Notes: a model not told the origin generated them from the sequence alone. 64,000 nucleotides of DNA from Aggregicoccus sp. 17bor-14 (GCF_009659535.1 NZ_VJZZ01000004.1:1-64000), one strand, 5' to 3'; numbered from the stretch's first letter, positions 21,101 through 31,085 are shown. Made by a program: numbers and translations.

Positions 21101-24100
21101 CGGCGCGCGCAAGCGACGCGAAGGCCAGCTCCGGCTGGCGCAGGTGCACGAGGTGCACCTGGGCCGCGTGGCGCAGCGCCTTCACGCGGATGTTCGGATC
21201 GCGCGCGACCTCGGCGAGCACGTCGAGGGCGGAGACGAGCTTGCGGTGATCCTTGGTGGCCTCGTACGCGGGCAGCAGCGCGCGCGCCGCCTCCTCGCGG
21301 GCGCTGCCGGAGGCGAGCAGCCCCTCGAGTGCGGCGAGCGCGTCCGGGTCCGTGGGGCGCTGGCGCAGGATGTCCGCGTAGCTCTTCACTGCTTCGACGG
21401 CGTTGCCCAGGGCGCCCGCCTGCACCTGCGCGCGGCGCAGCTTGAGGCGCGCGAGCCGGTCGCGGTCCCCGGCGGCCTCGGCCAGCGCCACCTGGCGCGC
21501 GAGCGTGTCGCTCAGCTCCTGGGTGCGGCCTGCCTTCTCGTAGAACTCCGCGAGCCGCGGCAGGTGCCTCGCTTCGCTCGCGCCCGAGGTGAGCGCGGCC
21601 TGCAGGGCCTCGGCGGCCTCGAGCGGGCGGTTCAGCTCCGCGTTGAGCTCCACCAGCTGCAGGAGCAGCTGGGTGCGCTCGGGGCCGCTCGCCCCGCCGA
21701 TGCGGCGGCGCAGCAGGGCCTCGGCGTCCGCCACGCGGCCCGACTTGCCGTAGAGCCGCACCAGCTGCTGCAGCAGCTCCGCCGACTCGGGCGCCGCCTC
21801 CAGCGCGCGCTCCAGCGCGCCGGCCGCAGCCGGAAGGTCCCCCGCCTCCTCGGCGAGGCCCGCGGCCTCGCCGCGCAGCGAGGCGGCGAGCGCGGGCGTG
21901 CGCGCGGCCAGCTCCTCGAGCAGCACGACCAGCTCCGCGTGGGCGCCCAAGTCGCGCGCGAGGCGGGAGGCCTCGGTGCGGCTCACCGCGTCCGTCGCGT
22001 CCTCGCGCAGCGCGCGCACGCGCACGTCGAGTGCGGCGCGGCTGTCCGCGAGCTGCTTCTCGTGCAGCCCCGCGAGCGTCGCGTGCAGGCGCTGGCGCTC
22101 GGCGGGCTCGCGGGTGGCCTGCAGCTGCTGCTCCAGGCTCGCCACCTGGCGCGCGTGGTCCCCGGTGTGGCCGTGGTGCTCGGCGAGCGCCCCCGCGATG
22201 TCCGCGGTGCGCACGCCCGCGGCCGCGAGGCGCTCGAGCCCCGCGAGCACGAGGCCGCTGGGCACGTTCTTCGCGAGCAGGTCCAGGAAGAGCGCCGCAG
22301 CCTCCTCGGGGCGCTCGAGCTGCTCGGCGAGCAGCTTCGCCTGGCGCGCGCGCCACTCGCCCTGCTCGAGCGGGCTGTCCACCAGCGTCGCGAGGCGGGC
22401 GGCGAGCAGCGCTGCCTCCTCGTAGTGCCCGAGCTGTACGCAGAGCGCCTGCAGGCGCTGCACCGCACCCACGTCCTCGGGCGCGAGCGCCACCAGCTCG
22501 CGCGCGAGCGGCTCCAGCTCCGAAGGCGCCGCACCGGCGGCCTCGCGGCGCGCGAGCTCGGCCTCGAGCCGGCCCTGCGGGTCCTCGGCCAGGGCAGCGG
22601 CCGTCGCGAGCTTCTGCACGGCCTCGGCGGCGGCGGCGTCACCGGGGGCGCGCGCGAGCACCTCCTGCCACGCGGCCTCTGCGCCCGCGGGATCCTTCAG
22701 CGGCCCCTGCAGCAGCTGCGCGAGCTGGCGCCAGAGCGCGAGCCCCGCGTCCGGCGGAGCCACGTGCGCGGCGCGGCGCAGCGCGTGCGCGAGCGCGGTG
22801 GCGGCGCCGGCGCGCTGGGCGGTCTCCAGCACGGTGCCCAGCAGCAGCGGCCGCGTGGGCTCGAGCGCGAGCGCGCGCGCGAGCACGGCGAAGGCGCCCT
22901 GCGCGTCCCCGCGATCCTCGTAGAGGGAGGCGAGCGCCTCGCAGAAGGCCACGCGCTCGGAGGCGGGCCGGGGCGCGAGCAGCGCCAGGTCCAGCAGGGG
23001 CGCGAGCTGCTCCAGCTCCTCGTCCTCGGCGAGCAGGCGCGCGAGCTGGTAGGCGGCGAGCGCGTTGGCCGGGTCCAGCTTGAGCACCGCCTCCAGGTGC
23101 GCGCGCGCCTGGGCGCCCTGGCGCAGCGGGTGGACGCAGAGGTCCGCCAGGCGCAGCCGCAGGGCCACCTGCGTGGCGCGGTCCTTCACGGTGGCGAGGT
23201 AGCGCTCGAGCAGGGCCACGGCGTCCGGCGCCCTCCCCGCCTCCAGCTGCAGCTCGGCGGCGAGGCTCGCCGCGTCCGCGCGCGAGGGGTCCACCGCCGC
23301 CGCGCGCTCGAAGGCCGCGAGCGCGCCCACCGCGTCGCTGAGGCGCGTGAGGCGCAGCGTGCCCACGCGCAGCCACAGGTCCACCTGCGCCGCGCGGTCC
23401 TTGGCCTCCTGGGCCATGGCCTCGAGCTGCGCGAGCGCCGGGGCGAAGTCGCCCGCGCGCTCGGCGAGCCGCTCGATGAAGGTGAGCGCCTCGGGCATGC
23501 CCGGCCACAGCAGGAAGCATCGGTCCAGCGCCTCCTTCACCTTCGCCGCGGAGCCCGCGTCGTACCAGGCGAAGAGCTTGGCGACGGAGAGCGAGAGGCG
23601 CGCGGCGTTCTTGCGGTCGCGCTCCTCGAGCGAGAGGCTGCGGCGCATCCGCACCTTGTCGCGCCAGGTGTGCTCGAACTTCTCGAGCGCGCGCGCCGTC
23701 TTCTCGGCCCGCGCGTTCTGCGGGTCCAGCTCGCGCGCCACCGCGAGCGCGCGCTGCGCGAGCGGGTGCTCGGTGGGATCATCCACCAGCCGCTCGGCGA
23801 GCAGCGCGTACTCCTCGCCCAGCCCCTCGGCGCCGAGCGCCGAGCGCTCGTGCTCCAGCGCGTCGAACACCGGCTGGAAGCGATCCTCGGCGAGCAGCAG
23901 CTGGCGCACGCGCCGGTAGGCGGCGCGCTGCGTGGGGTCCGCGCGGGCAGCGCGCTGCAGGCACAGCACCGCGCGGTCGCGGCGGAACAGCTTCTGCTCG
24001 TGCAGGTCGGCGGCGCGCACCAGGTAGCCCGCGGCCTCGGCGCCGCGGCTCGCTGAGCCCAGGCGCTCGAGCACCTCGGCGAGGCCGGAGGGATCCTGGC

Positions 24101-24410
24101 GCGCCTCCATCAGCGCCTTGAGGCCGAGCAGCGCCGCGCGCGGCTCGGGCGCGAGCAGGAGCGCCCGGCGGAACAGCTCCTCCGCGCGCGCGGGGTTGCG
24201 CAGCCGCTCCTGGGCGAGCTCGCCGGCGCGCCCCAGCAGGTACGCGGCCTCGGTGGCGGGCACCTCGCGCGCTCGCCCCTCGTAGAGCCGCACCAGCTCG
24301 TCCACGCGGCCCGCCCGCTCCAGCGCTGCCTCGGCCTCGAGGAAGGGCCGGTCATCGAAGACGCGCTGCGAGCCGCGCGACGCGGGACGCGAGGGGGTGG
24401 ACGTGTCCAT
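12111..24410 (-). CDS. gltI: Giant TPR gliding motility protein GltI (AgmK-like)
   Basis: 4,099 residues, built almost entirely of tetratricopeptide-type helical hairpins (repeating ALE-LLAxxP-x3-A-type patterns) from about residue 20 to 3,700, then a less repetitive C-terminal region. There is no signal peptide or membrane helix, so the protein is predicted cytoplasmic. In M. xanthus the giant TPR protein AgmK/GltI belongs to the gliding complex and is thought to be a scaffold. Position just upstream of gltJ matches that locus. The upstream gap (24411-24535) carries an intrinsic terminator, so gltI probably has its own promoter. The start at 24410 has only a weak ribosome-binding site. An equally long open frame on the opposite strand is a codon-bias shadow. 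Confidence 0.9.
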   Translation of the reverse strand: MDTSTPSRPASRGSQRVFDDRPFLEAEAALERAGRVDELVRLYEGRAREVPATEAAYLLGRAGELAQERLRNPARAEELFRRALLLAPEPRAALLGLKALMEARQDPSGLAEVLERLGSASRGAEAAGYLVRAADLHEQKLFRRDRAVLCLQRAARADPTQRAAYRRVRQLLLAEDRFQPVFDALEHERSALGAEGLGEEYALLAERLVDDPTEHPLAQRALAVARELDPQNARAEKTARALEKFEHTWRDKVRMRRSLSLEERDRKNAARLSLSVAKLFAWYDAGSAAKVKEALDRCFLLWPGMPEALTFIERLAERAGDFAPALAQLEAMAQEAKDRAAQVDLWLRVGTLRLTRLSDAVGALAAFERAAAVDPSRADAASLAAELQLEAGRAPDAVALLERYLATVKDRATQVALRLRLADLCVHPLRQGAQARAHLEAVLKLDPANALAAYQLARLLAEDEELEQLAPLLDLALLAPRPASERVAFCEALASLYEDRGDAQGAFAVLARALALEPTRPLLLGTVLETAQRAGAATALAHALRRAAHVAPPDAGLALWRQLAQLLQGPLKDPAGAEAAWQEVLARAPGDAAAAEAVQKLATAAALAEDPQGRLEAELARREAAGAAPSELEPLARELVALAPEDVGAVQRLQALCVQLGHYEEAALLAARLATLVDSPLEQGEWRARQAKLLAEQLERPEEAAALFLDLLAKNVPSGLVLAGLERLAAAGVRTADIAGALAEHHGHTGDHARQVASLEQQLQATREPAERQRLHATLAGLHEKQLADSRAALDVRVRALREDATDAVSRTEASRLARDLGAHAELVVLLEELAARTPALAASLRGEAAGLAEEAGDLPAAAGALERALEAAPESAELLQQLVRLYGKSGRVADAEALLRRRIGGASGPERTQLLLQLVELNAELNRPLEAAEALQAALTSGASEARHLPRLAEFYEKAGRTQELSDTLARQVALAEAAGDRDRLARLKLRRAQVQAGALGNAVEAVKSYADILRQRPTDPDALAALEGLLASGSAREEAARALLPAYEATKDHRKLVSALDVLAEVARDPNIRVKALRHAAQVHLVHLRQPELAFASLARAVRLAPADPALRSAARQAAEDAECVDAYAEVLTELAEEGGAQGNAASAAARPGLLRELAELQERKLDNRAGAVEALRALLALQPGSADALRALARLHRAGEEWAALAEVLERLAAVAPERAEQVACLRDAALVHEQRLTDKESAAGAWRQLAERDAQSREAAANLERLYAELDSPAELAWALALRRSQEGQSPQGREISFRLAELQRTRLGAPREALGLYQELLAEDPAHPGARAALEAWVRGGEQMSAAALEVLDPVLAQVGDHARRVALREARMEGAPGAERVQLAAELRRIQEVDMRQAPLAFMSAVKAFAAGLDREGLRPELERLAEETGSQEVLAEMYETAAGELPAGDAEGLALLRRTAELREALGQAEEAARAWKALLAHAPQDRQALESLGHLYERNRNAKSLSEVYAAQAQLAREPAERAALLFKAGAAYAESGEDARAVDCYRQGLALRKDPQGLLALEKLFSRLRRHEEQAEVLQQLAEGAGDDDARRGFLLRRAQLLEKEGSAQDALAAFARLLERHALDPEAVYGLERLLSEEPLRLEAARLLEPVYRSLGDTKKQVEMLDLLLAGAPAGERLARTQEIASLRESLGQLSLAFAARLRAFSEQPQAPGVRDELERLAAESGAYEEVAAAYEDLLDRNPPEPLALELWRRLTALYGERLQRHDLEVRALEQVSLREPQDREVLEAIALVHRRSGAHRELADVMRRQVAAEPSDTARVGRLFELAALAEETLLDKALAAQAYEDILALRPDNANALKLLDKVLGESERWPELARLLEREIALADSRSAQEEASELRVRLGRLKLTRLGDPRGALELYQEVLAHREAHPGAVGALEEMARSESALRGAAAQALEPLFASGGDHLRLVQMLEARVGTETVAQERAALQRRIAETYAGPLNEAELGFLYATRALREVPDDARSLELCLELVDRADAAEDFGAVLEEVAPRASDDAARLRLFRALAQLQASLGEGTAALASWRRVLELKPSDAEGLDSVARLVGAQGTPQELLEVLRRQLAVVEEPERRAAVLFQIGTLQETQLRDVAGALATFRRLLEHRPQDAAALARMEALCQAQERWPELADVLSRRLAVVTGAEAQELRYRLAVVRESKLMDRTGALALYGEVLAEEPRHAGSLARLEALLSREPQNLLAFDTLAAALRASGEGARLAQLIDARVGVSTDAFERKSLLGELASLREAQGEPELAFLALFRAFGEDPNDAALRKRLEGAADAAGTWDALAAEYEKALPRLAEPADVAQVCLTLGGLLEDHLAEPERAVGFYERARETDAATSPRALAALDRLYAQLEAWPELAGILDAQVASAAEPADQVGFLFRLGQLAHERLEQPDRAARALEQILALEPGHLAAARRLESLYEAAGASQKLYDVLKLQSERVSGHERERVLARMAEVSAAGLSDVGRSIELYRELLQKNPRNEQAFTALEGLYERASRPEDLQALLSARLAQTLDPRETVRLNERLGRVLYRLQGKPEEAVPFFKAALDRDPRHRASLEALRDLYEETQKREDLVAVLRRLVPLQESAEGVKALRLRLAEVLAELGRREESLDAARRALEVEPHAVAELTRVQALFTGLRAFNDAVRALELQAQVHLAADEREQAVAAHFAVADLWQGEGGKPELAAGALEKVLELDPAHRRAYERAGQLYRQQGDWRAYAQVVDRYVPHLVTDEEKLAALRDLARVQEERLGQKDVAFLALCRALQISAADDSLREEVERLAEETGSHEELAAVYEEVADALPRGPLAERLYITLARVHDGKLDDSDAAEAALRKILDFDPTNSTALDTLAGMFQRRGQAREYVVALEQKLEAAPSIEARKAILREIARVYDEQAEEPTEAAAALLRALELEPDAETLGVLTALYRRERSFPDVVTTLLRARDLAATPEERASIQVEVASVYERDLGDDEAAIASYRQALEFDPGSREALEALERLHTKLDQPADLLGIYERQLELSPDYREKVRVLFKSAAIWEDKYRNLAHADACVEGVLSIDPQNLQAVRTLVRLRRSQERWEDLVSAYERQLALTADPAEQAQLCVEIGTVFHQQLRLADRAVASYDRALAIDPACRPALHALGQLYERSGNWPFALEMLQREADVAGEAPEAVELFHRMGKINEDMLMDRASARAAYEHALRLDAGYLPSIRALKGIQEAEQDWTGYEQTLLQEARQTEDPEAKARALLDVARYHQDTREDRDTAAGFYEEALKHQPDALEAARPLADTYIARENWEAAEGMLDIVVRRMAERAVSEPEAQLSSELCRQLYRLGYVAEKLGRRDKALASYEKAYGLDATYLPALEGFGNLLVQTKRYEDALKVYQSILIHHREDLTDLEVVEVYWQLGDVHAALAQADRAQNHFEKALALDPGHEPSLRALVGLMDAAGRYDRSAELRQQLVNVLEGEARAQVYLELAQLAREKLEDPYMAIDAYVGALKLEPERLEVNDALYVLLRETKQGARAAEVLERMLALPALAAEPLKAKRVWFALGELRRDELKDVEGAAAAFNAALDLDHRFVEAFSALEALLGGARQWKVLEENYVRMLGRIPKGPETHAARMALWRALGDLYVQVLKNPEGALAAYGVVSKGLPDEAAVQETYAEIAGAIAGKEDEAIAALRRALPGTKDPKKVCSQLVRLCALRKDYDGAWMAAQVVSGLIGEPGEDEREILTKLGPYAQRKEVAQRPLTDRLWQTHLLHPKVRGPLAELMGMLFEQVGHLYAAPFTHYQVVPKKHRIDVASAQEYHVHHYRSVARLFGMEGVELYSPFLVATRERLGKRSNEPVPEPLVNVEVLQTQPPCVRVGGKFFAEQGTREVHYLLGRALALVRPELAFSQRLAPERLEAVLQAALSLAVGPLRVTADPRAVDAERKLLEKHLPEPARAALARLAREYLPTATPDDVRQYLDGAELTAVRAGLFAAGELEPVKRMVMAETASSQRLSPRTKLRDAMVFAVSEDLRDLRVAVGTHVEVLVRK

Positions 24411-24440
24411 GTGCTGGGAATCCCCGACCGGAGTGGGTCT

Positions 24441-24499
24441 GAAAAATGAAGAGCGCCCGCAGGGCGCAGAGTCGTCGACTCTAGCGTCCGCGGGCGCTC
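24441..24499 (-). terminator. Intrinsic terminator upstream of gltI
   Basis: GAGCGCCCGC (24451-24460) pairs with GCGGGCGCTC (24490-24499), with an inner AGAGTCG/CGACTCT palindrome. Read on the minus strand, the hairpin is followed by a T-rich run (TTCATTTTTC). It lies just after the stop of the gene at 24536-26485, so it should end transcription coming from gltH. Confidence 0.78.
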
Positions 24500-24535
24500 C
24501 TGATCAATCGGGCATTCCCCGCCAAGCGGCGGTAT

Positions 24536-26485
24536 TTACTGGCTTTCCTGCTCGTCTACCGTGGGAGCGGAAGGGGCCTGCTCGGCCGGCTGGGCAGGGG
24601 CCGTGGGAAGGGCGCTCGCCCGCTCCAGCCCCGCCGCGTCGTTGAGCTGGGTGTACAGCGCGATCGCCTTGTCACGCAGGGAGAGCGACTCGGCGAGCGC
24701 AGCGGCGCGCGCCGTGTTGCCCATGGCCTCGTGCAGCGCGAGCGCCTTGTCCTTGCGCCCGGACTGCTCCCAGATGTCCGCCGCCGCGGCCCTGTCCCCG
24801 AGCAGCTCCAGCCAGCGGGCGCGGCCCGCGGGCTTGTTCTCGGCCTCGGCCTTGGCCAGCTCGGAGCGCGCGAGCGTCTGCGCCTCCTCGTCCAGCTTCA
24901 GGCGCTGCAGGAAGTGGAAGGCCTTGGGCGGCGGGAGCGCGGAGAGCAGCTCCACCGCCTCGCGGCGCTGGCCCGCGCCGGCGAGCAGCGTGGCGGCGCC
25001 GAGGCGATCCCCCCGCTCCACCAGGCCCTTCACCTCGAGCCCGCGCACGCGGCCTGCGCCGGCCATGTCCTTGGCGCGCTCGAAGGCCTTGCGCGCGAGG
25101 CCGTACTTGCCCGCGCGCTCGTACGCGAGCGCCGCCTGGTCGTGCTGGCGGGCGCGCTCGTAGAGCTTCGCCACGTTCTCGAAGTCGCCCTTGCCCACGT
25201 AGTGCTCCATGAGGAGCTCGTAGGCGCCGGCCTTCTCCAGCGTGGCGGGCACCTGGTCGGCGGGCAGCGTGCCCACGAGCCGGCGCGAAGCCTCGGTGTC
25301 CTTGCCCGCGAGCGCGGCGCGCAGGGCGCTCTTCAGGTCTCCGCCCGCCTCGAAGAGGCGCACCGCCTCCGCGAAGCTGTTGTTGCGCTCGTGGATGCGG
25401 GCGGCATCGCGGGTGCGCCCCGCGGCCTCCAGCTGCTTCACCTGCTCCTCCCAGGGGCCGGTGAACTCCTCGAGCGGCGGGCGGCGCTCGCGCTCCGGGC
25501 GCTCGCCTCGGGCCGCGCGCTCGGGGCGCTCCGGACGATCGCCGCGAGGCGCACGCTCGGGACGCTCACCGCGCGCGCCCCGCTCGGGACGCTCGCCGCG
25601 AGGCCCGCGCTCCGGGCGCTCGCCGCGCGCGCTGCGCTCGGCGCCGCCGGATGCTGCGGCAGCAGGGGGCGCGTCGTCCTCGGGACGGGGCTGGCGCCCG
25701 GCCGCCGCGAACGCCGGCTCCGCGCGCTCGCGCTCGCCGGCGGCGCGCCAGGCCTGGCCCACCAGGAACATCACGTCCGTGTACGCGGTGTACTTCTCGC
25801 GCACGGGGTCCGCGGCCGGCGCCGCAGGAGCGGCCGGCGGCGTCTCGGAGCCCGCGGGCTCGGTCGGAGCCTCGCTCGCAGCCGCCGCATCACCGGAGGT
25901 CGCCTCGGCAGCCGCGCCCTCGGTGGGCGCAGCCTCCGCCGCAGGAGCCCCGGAAGCCGGAGCCTCGGAGGCCGCCGCCTCGCTCGCCGCCCCTTCGGCA
26001 GCCGGCGCCTCGGGCGCGGGCGGCTTGGGCTGGCGCTGCGTGCGCAGCAGCGAGGTGATGAGCTTGCCGCGGGTGCCGAGGTCCAGGTCCTCGAGCGACT
26101 TGAGGCGCAGCGGGCGCAGCGCGCGCACGATCGCCTCGAGCGGCGCCTTCTGGGCCGCGAAGTCGTTCTTGGAGAGCGCCTTCTCCAGCGTGCTCAGCTC
26201 CGCGACCACGCGGTAGCCGGGGCCGCTGCCGCCCTCGTCGCGGTCGCGGCGATCACCGCGCCCACGCCCGCGGCCGCCGTCGCGTCCGCCCGGACCGCCG
26301 AAGCCGCCGCCGCGCCCGCCACCACCGCCGGGACCGCCGCCGAAGCCACCGCCGCGCCCGCCACCGGGGCCGCCGAAGCCGCCGCCGGGACCCTCGCGCC
26401 GCTGACCGGGACCTGCGCCCGGCGCACCACCCTCGCGACCGCGTCCACCACCGCGCGGCCCGCCGCTACCGTTCTCCTGTGCCAC
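24536..26485 (-). CDS. Gly/Arg-rich TPR-like protein in the glt cluster
   Basis: 649 residues from a GTG start with GGGAGAG overlapping the gltH stop region. Residues about 7-88 are an RGG/FGG-type Gly/Arg-rich tract. Residues about 160-235 are Ala/Pro/Glu-rich. Residues about 282-330 are degenerate RGERPER repeats. The last 300 or so residues are helical hairpins resembling TPRs (for example AKLYERARQHDQAALAYERA). There is no signal peptide, so it should be cytoplasmic. It is located between gltH and gltI, 12 nt after gltH, so it is probably cotranscribed with gltH. I know of no assigned role for this gene in gliding. RGG tracts often bind RNA or drive condensation, but that is inference here. 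Confidence 0.85.
   Translation of the reverse strand: MAQENGSGGPRGGGRGREGGAPGAGPGQRREGPGGGFGGPGGGRGGGFGGGPGGGGGRGGGFGGPGGRDGGRGRGRGDRRDRDEGGSGPGYRVVAELSTLEKALSKNDFAAQKAPLEAIVRALRPLRLKSLEDLDLGTRGKLITSLLRTQRQPKPPAPEAPAAEGAASEAAASEAPASGAPAAEAAPTEGAAAEATSGDAAAASEAPTEPAGSETPPAAPAAPAADPVREKYTAYTDVMFLVGQAWRAAGERERAEPAFAAAGRQPRPEDDAPPAAAASGGAERSARGERPERGPRGERPERGARGERPERAPRGDRPERPERAARGERPERERRPPLEEFTGPWEEQVKQLEAAGRTRDAARIHERNNSFAEAVRLFEAGGDLKSALRAALAGKDTEASRRLVGTLPADQVPATLEKAGAYELLMEHYVGKGDFENVAKLYERARQHDQAALAYERAGKYGLARKAFERAKDMAGAGRVRGLEVKGLVERGDRLGAATLLAGAGQRREAVELLSALPPPKAFHFLQRLKLDEEAQTLARSELAKAEAENKPAGRARWLELLGDRAAAADIWEQSGRKDKALALHEAMGNTARAAALAESLSLRDKAIALYTQLNDAAGLERASALPTAPAQPAEQAPSAPTVDEQESQ
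25494..25640 (-). repeat. Degenerate in-frame RGERPER-coding repeats
   Basis: Five or six imperfect units of about 24 bp inside the Gly/Arg-rich TPR gene, encoding GERPERG-type heptads to octads. They are coding repeats, not CRISPR: the units vary and have no unique spacers. Confidence 0.7.
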
Positions 26486-26497
26486 GTGACTCTCCCG

Positions 26498-27133
26498 CTA
26501 AAACGCGTATCGAAGGTTCGGCGTCACCGCGAACCCATAAGTCCCGGCGCTGACGAGATAAGTGCCCGTCACCTCGAGACCCACCGAGAAATGCCGTAGG
26601 CGGGTGTAGTACTCCACTCCGGGACCGCCGAACACCAGAATGTCGGAGTCGGGGAGGAGCTGTTTCGGCGAAAACATGGCGTAGCCCGCGCCGGCGCGCA
26701 GGTAGATCCACGTGCGCACGACCTCCTGGCTGTCGGCGAAGCCGACGAGCCGCGCCCGCAGGGCTGCTCCGGGAGCGAGCGTGGTGAAGTCGCCGGAGAC
26801 GCTGCCGCCCGAGTTGCCGGTGTACTCGGCGCCCGCGCGGCTGCTGGAGACGTGCAGGAAGGCCTCGATGGACAGGCGCGTGCCCAGGTCCACGCCCAGG
26901 GACACCTGGGTGTGCAGGCCCGAGGAGAAGGGGCGCGGGCCGGTCTCGGACGGAGGGTTCGAGAGGAAGAAGGGACCGGCGCCGAGGCCGAAGTACAGGC
27001 CGCGCTCGATCTCGTTGAAGGTCACCGCGGCGCGGTCCTGCGGGGCAGCGGCGGGCGCCTCTGCGCCCTGCGCGTTCGCGACGGTGGAGAGCAGCAGGAG
27101 GCCAGTGAGCAGCGACGGGACAAAGACGTTCAT
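26498..27133 (-). CDS. gltH: Outer-membrane gliding motility protein GltH
   Basis: 211 residues from the ATG at 27133, where the signal peptide begins (MNVFVPSLLTGLLLLSTV, cleavage after ANA). The longer frame to 27208 adds unrelated residues. The mature part has alternating amphipathic strands (GLYFGLGAGPFFL, LSIEAFLHVSS, FSVGLEVTGTYLVS) and ends in Phe, as outer-membrane beta-barrels do. In M. xanthus GltH follows gltG and is one of the small outer-membrane Glt proteins. It lies 131 bp after gltG, beyond a terminator. The next gene begins 12 nt after its stop. The name rests mainly on gene order. Confidence 0.8.
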   Translation of the reverse strand: MNVFVPSLLTGLLLLSTVANAQGAEAPAAAPQDRAAVTFNEIERGLYFGLGAGPFFLSNPPSETGPRPFSSGLHTQVSLGVDLGTRLSIEAFLHVSSSRAGAEYTGNSGGSVSGDFTTLAPGAALRARLVGFADSQEVVRTWIYLRAGAGYAMFSPKQLLPDSDILVFGGPGVEYYTRLRHFSVGLEVTGTYLVSAGTYGFAVTPNLRYAF

Positions 27134-27200
27134 GCGGGCGCGAAGGTTAGCGCAGCCGATGCTCGGGATGCGCGGCCAAAAGCACACCCACACAGGCCCC

Positions 27201-27236
27201 AAAAACACGAAGGGCGGCCCCGCATGAGGCCGCCCT
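27201..27236 (-). terminator. Intrinsic terminator after gltG
   Basis: AGGGCGGCC (27211-27219) pairs with GGCCGCCCT (27228-27236). On the minus strand the hairpin is followed by TCGTGTTTTT. It separates gltD-gltE-gltF-gltG from gltH, implying separate or attenuated transcription. Confidence 0.82.
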
Positions 27237-27264
27237 CCAAACTTACCGCGAGGCTGTGCGCCGA

Positions 27265-29202
27265 CTACTCGCCCGAGGCCTTGAAGATGAACGGATAGGT
27301 CACGACGACCACGCCGCCCCCCTTGGGCTTGGGGAACACGAAGGTGCGCACGCGGCCCGCCACGCAGCTGTCCAGCTCGGCGTTGCCCGAGGTGGAGCCG
27401 CTGGGCTGCGAGGAGGCCACGGTGCCGCTCTCGGTGATGACGAACTTCACCGGCACCTTGCCGGCGAGCTTCGGGTAGCGGTTGAGCAGGCTCTCGTAGC
27501 AGAAGCGGATCTGCCCGATGTTGCGGCGGATCACCTGGCGGATGAGCTCCTTGTCCAGCGAGCCCATGACCACCGGGTCCGACGAGGCGATGCCGATGTC
27601 CGTGCTCTGCTTGCCGCCGAGCACGCCCACGCCGGTGCCGTAGGTGCCGGTGCCGCCGCCGCGGCCCTTGGTGCCGATGCCACCGATGCCGATGGTGTCA
27701 CCGGTGCCGCCACCGCCCTTGCCCGTGCCGCGCAGGCCGAGGCCGCCGAAGCCGCCGGAGTCACCCGCCTTGGCGCCGAACATGTTGCCCATGGCGCTCT
27801 TGAGCTCACCGCCCAGGCCGTTCTTGCCGAAGATGGTGGAGACGCCGCCCTTGCCGCTGCCGAACACGCGCGCCGCGAGCGCACGCGCCTCGTCCTTCTT
27901 GGACGGGTCGCCCTTGGGCGCGGTGCGGTTGCCGGTCTTGGGCGCGTCCTTCTTGCCCATCTGGCCCTCGTCGCCGCGGGCCTTGGCCGCCATCTCGCCG
28001 CTCTTCTTCTGCTCCTTCTGCGTCTTGAGCTGCTCGAGGAACTTGTTCTTCTGGGTCTCGGGCGGCTTGATGATCAGCTTGGCGATGCGCGCCGAGTTGT
28101 CGTTGAGCTCGTCCGCGTACTGGTCGCCCTCGGCGTTGCGGTTCATCGCGCTCACCACGAAGAGCGCCGCGAGGAAGAACGTCACCAGGAAGATGTTCAC
28201 CACGGTGAAGTCGAGCGACTCGCTGACGGGCACCGCCACGCGCTTGGGCTGCTGCTGGAAGAACAGCTCCAGCGTCACGCCGCCCAGGTCCGCCCAGAAG
28301 TGGTCGTCCGCCTCGAGCGAGAGCTGGTAGGCCTCGCCCTCGTGGGTGGCCTTGCCGCTCTCGATGACGGCCTTGAGGTCCAGCGTCTCACCGCGGCGGG
28401 TGAGCTCGCCCTTCATCTTGCCGGTGAAGCGCACGCTGAAGCCCGCCTGCGCGTCCGCGCGCACGAGCTCGAAGCGGGGCGCGCCCAGCTTGCCCTCGCC
28501 CATCACGAAGTCCACGCCGGCGGCGCTGCCCACCGTGAACGCGTGCTTCTGGTTGGGAGCGAGGAAGAAGTCGCCCACGCGCTGGTCGCCCCACGACAGG
28601 CGCACCGCGAGGCCCTGCGGCCCGGTGGCCTTGCGGGTCGCCGGGCGCACGCGGCGCACCGGAGCGGCCGCAGGGGCCACGGCGGCGGCCGGCGCCGCAG
28701 CGACCACCGCGTGCTTCTCGGTGGAGGCGAAGGAGGCGTCGATGGCGGCAGGCGCCATCACCGGCGCGCTCGCGGGAGCGGCGCTGGCGGCGTTCGCGAG
28801 GCCCGCGGCGAGCGCGTCCACCGGCGCGGCCACGGAGGCGACCGGGTCGGTCGCGCCCGCGTTGGTCGCGGCGGCAGCGGAGAGGTTCGCCGCGGCGAAG
28901 GCCGCCGGGTTCTCCACCACGATGGTGGTGGCGCCCAGGCGGATCTCGTCACCGAAGGAGAGCTGCCCCTTGTTGACGCGCTTGCCGTTGACGTAGGTGC
29001 CCTCCACGCTGCCCATGTCGATGATGGACAGGCTGCCGTCGCCCGCCACCTCGATCACGGAGTGGATGCGGCTGACCTTCTCGTCGTCCAGGCACAGGTG
29101 CGCGCTGGAGAGGCGGCCGATCTTGATGATGTCGCGCTCGTAGTCCTTGGTCGCGACGAGCGCGTCGCCCTTGAACACCTTGAGCGTCAGAGGAACGGCC
29201 AT
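27265..29202 (-). CDS. gltG: Gliding motility FHA/TonB-like protein GltG (PglI-like)
   Basis: 645 residues. An N-terminal FHA domain (about 1-98) shows IGRLSSAHL, VSRIHSV and GSVEGTYVNGKRV, the phosphothreonine-binding pattern. An Ala/Pro linker follows, then a second beta-rich region (about 195-320), one membrane helix (about 331-352) and a Gly-rich periplasmic linker (about 445-540). The AgmX/PglI-type TonB-like C-terminal domain (about 545-645) includes RNIGQIRFCYES and VKFVITESG. In M. xanthus GltG is an inner-membrane part of the gliding complex whose periplasmic arm resembles that of GltJ. Its start is 3 nt after the gltF stop, so the two are translationally linked. Confidence 0.92.
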   Translation of the reverse strand: MAVPLTLKVFKGDALVATKDYERDIIKIGRLSSAHLCLDDEKVSRIHSVIEVAGDGSLSIIDMGSVEGTYVNGKRVNKGQLSFGDEIRLGATTIVVENPAAFAAANLSAAAATNAGATDPVASVAAPVDALAAGLANAASAAPASAPVMAPAAIDASFASTEKHAVVAAAPAAAVAPAAAPVRRVRPATRKATGPQGLAVRLSWGDQRVGDFFLAPNQKHAFTVGSAAGVDFVMGEGKLGAPRFELVRADAQAGFSVRFTGKMKGELTRRGETLDLKAVIESGKATHEGEAYQLSLEADDHFWADLGGVTLELFFQQQPKRVAVPVSESLDFTVVNIFLVTFFLAALFVVSAMNRNAEGDQYADELNDNSARIAKLIIKPPETQKNKFLEQLKTQKEQKKSGEMAAKARGDEGQMGKKDAPKTGNRTAPKGDPSKKDEARALAARVFGSGKGGVSTIFGKNGLGGELKSAMGNMFGAKAGDSGGFGGLGLRGTGKGGGGTGDTIGIGGIGTKGRGGGTGTYGTGVGVLGGKQSTDIGIASSDPVVMGSLDKELIRQVIRRNIGQIRFCYESLLNRYPKLAGKVPVKFVITESGTVASSQPSGSTSGNAELDSCVAGRVRTFVFPKPKGGGVVVVTYPFIFKASGE

Positions 29203-29205
29203 GGC

Positions 29206-29490
29206 CTAGAGCTCTCCCACCGACTGCATGACCTTGTCCTCGAAGTCCTCGCGGACGCGGATGAGGTTCGAGTGCTTCACCTTCTTGCGCGCCTCGATGT
29301 ACTCGCCATCGGGCTTGGTCAGGTCGCCCTCGATGGTGTCGTCCTCGAAGTCGATGGTCGTCGTCTTCGAGTAGCGCACGTTGCCCTCACCGGGGTTCGT
29401 CGCCGCCGCCTTGTCGCCGCCCTTCGCATCCTGGGCGAGCGCAGCAGGGGCTGCCAGGAACAGCACGCACGTCAGCATTGCCTTCCGCAT
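29206..29490 (-). CDS. gltF: Small periplasmic gliding motility protein GltF
   Basis: 94 residues from the ATG at 29490, preceded by GGAGG. A signal peptide (about residues 1-19, ending ALA before Q) leads to a short acidic/basic mature protein with YSKTTTIDFEDDTIEGDL. The order gltE-gltF-gltG and the size match the M. xanthus locus. The upstream gap to gltE is 134 bp. The name is assigned by position, signal peptide and size, as the mature domain has no family I recognise. Confidence 0.82.
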   Translation of the reverse strand: MRKAMLTCVLFLAAPAALAQDAKGGDKAAATNPGEGNVRYSKTTTIDFEDDTIEGDLTKPDGEYIEARKKVKHSNLIRVREDFEDKVMQSVGEL

Positions 29491-29624
29491 TCCACGTCCT
29501 CCACCACAACGTTCTCGCATCTTCGGCGCCCCTCCCGCCAGCCCCGCCCTACTCCGCGCCCATCCGACTGCCCTTCGGCCCACACCCACAGCGGCGGCGG
29601 GGGCCCCACCCGATCACACAGCCC

Positions 29625-31085
29625 TTAGAGGGCGTCCTCAGGCTCGTCCGGATCCGCGGCCTGCTTCTTCTTCGCAGGCTCGCTCGGCTTCACCGGCGCC
29701 ACGGGTCCCACCGGCGTCTTCTGCGTCGCGGGCTGCACCTGCGCGGGAGCGGCGGTGCCCGAGGCGGGCGTCACCTTGCCGCCGGTGGCCGGCGCTGCGG
29801 CGGGAGCCGGAGCGGGGCCCGCAGGCTCGCCGGACTTCGCCTCGGCGGCCTTCATCTTGGCGTCCTGCGCCGCCTGGGCGGCCTCCATCTTCGCGGCCTC
29901 CTCCATCGCGCGCTTGGCCTCGGCCTTGGTCTGCACCGCCGCCTCCGCGTCCTTGAGCAGCGCGAACACGGGCGCCTCGGCGCTGAGCGCCACGTCCCCG
30001 CCGTTCATCGCGAGGTACTTCTTGTAGAGCTCGATCGCGCGCTCGGGCGCGTCCTTCGCGCGGTGCAGGACGATGGCGCGGTTGAGGTAGATGGCGGGCA
30101 GCTCGGGGTCGAGCTTCTCCGCCTCGTCGTACTCCTGCATCGCCTTGTCGTACTGGCCCTGGCCCTTGTAGGCCACGCCCAGGTCCAGGTGCGCGGCGGC
30201 GTTCTTGCCGTCCGCCTGCAGCACGCGGCGCAGGTGCTCCTCGGCGCCCGCGTAGTTCTCGCTTGCGAGCGCGAGCTGCGCGAGCTGCACGTGCGCCGGC
30301 AGGTAGTCGGCACGCGCCTCGAGCGAGCGCACGAACTGCAGGCGCGCGTCCTCGGGCTTGCCCTCGGCCTGGAAGATGAGGCCGCCGAGGTACGGCAGCT
30401 CGGGGTCGCTCTCGTCCAGCTTCACCGCGCGCAGCAGCTCCAGCTTCGCCATGGAGAACTGCTTGCGGTCCAGGTAGCTGCGGATCGCGACCTTGTAGGC
30501 CGCGATGGACTGCGGGTCGCGCATGCGGGCGGCGCGCGCGAACTCCATCGCCTTCGCGTGGTCGCCGGTCTGGCGGTAGATCTCCGCGAGCCGGGCGCGC
30601 GCGGAGGCATCGTCCGGGAAGCGCTGCAGGATGTCCTGGTAGAGCGCGACCGCGCCGCCCACGTCCCCGCTGTTCTGGGTGAGCACGGCGAGGTTCTCGG
30701 AGGCCTGGCGCAGGGAGGGCTTCTTCTTGAGCGCGTCGTTGTAGTGGGCGCGCGCCTCCTGCAGCTTGCCCTGGCGCTCGGCGATGACGCCCAGGTTGTA
30801 GTCCGCCTCGGCGAGGTTGCCGTCCGCCTCCTGCGCGAGCCGGAACTTGCGCTCGAGCGAGGCGTAGTCGAAGGCCTTCGCCTTCTTCTGCGCCTCGAAG
30901 CTCTTCACCGCGTCCTCGAAGAGCAGCTTCGCGCGGTTGGAGATCTCGGGCGCGGCCTCCGCCTGCGGGCGCGCCGCGGTGGCCCCGGGCGCGACCTTGC
31001 TGGTGGCCTTGGAGGCCGAGCAGCCGGTGGCGGCGAGCGCCGCGAGGGCGACGAGGCAGGAGCGGGTGATCAGGGTGCGCAGCAT
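29625..31085 (-). CDS. gltE: Gliding motility TPR lipoprotein GltE (AglT-like)
   Basis: 486 residues. A lipoprotein signal peptide ends AATGC with lipidation at Cys22. TPR hairpins run from about residue 50 to 375 (ADYNLGVIAERQGKLQEARA, then HLDLGVAYKGQGQYDKAM). A Pro/Ala-rich tail follows. In M. xanthus AglT/GltE is an envelope TPR lipoprotein of the gliding machinery. The ATG overlaps the gltD stop (TAATG), indicating translational coupling. The last residues (EPEDAL) resemble the end of GltD (EPEDFL). Confidence 0.92.
   Translation of the reverse strand: MLRTLITRSCLVALAALAATGCSASKATSKVAPGATAARPQAEAAPEISNRAKLLFEDAVKSFEAQKKAKAFDYASLERKFRLAQEADGNLAEADYNLGVIAERQGKLQEARAHYNDALKKKPSLRQASENLAVLTQNSGDVGGAVALYQDILQRFPDDASARARLAEIYRQTGDHAKAMEFARAARMRDPQSIAAYKVAIRSYLDRKQFSMAKLELLRAVKLDESDPELPYLGGLIFQAEGKPEDARLQFVRSLEARADYLPAHVQLAQLALASENYAGAEEHLRRVLQADGKNAAAHLDLGVAYKGQGQYDKAMQEYDEAEKLDPELPAIYLNRAIVLHRAKDAPERAIELYKKYLAMNGGDVALSAEAPVFALLKDAEAAVQTKAEAKRAMEEAAKMEAAQAAQDAKMKAAEAKSGEPAGPAPAPAAAPATGGKVTPASGTAAPAQVQPATQKTPVGPVAPVKPSEPAKKKQAADPDEPEDAL

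Noticed and set aside
12096-24056. 3,986-codon open frame on the plus strand opposite gltI
   Set aside because: Its translation is low-complexity (Arg/Leu/Ala/His-rich) with no domain, while the minus strand has clear TPRs. It is the usual antisense shadow of GC-biased third codon positions. Similar long shadows opposite gltD, gltG and smc were also dropped.
25494-25640. CRISPR-like repeats
   Set aside because: They are variable in-frame protein repeats without unique spacers. No CRISPR array was seen anywhere in the window.
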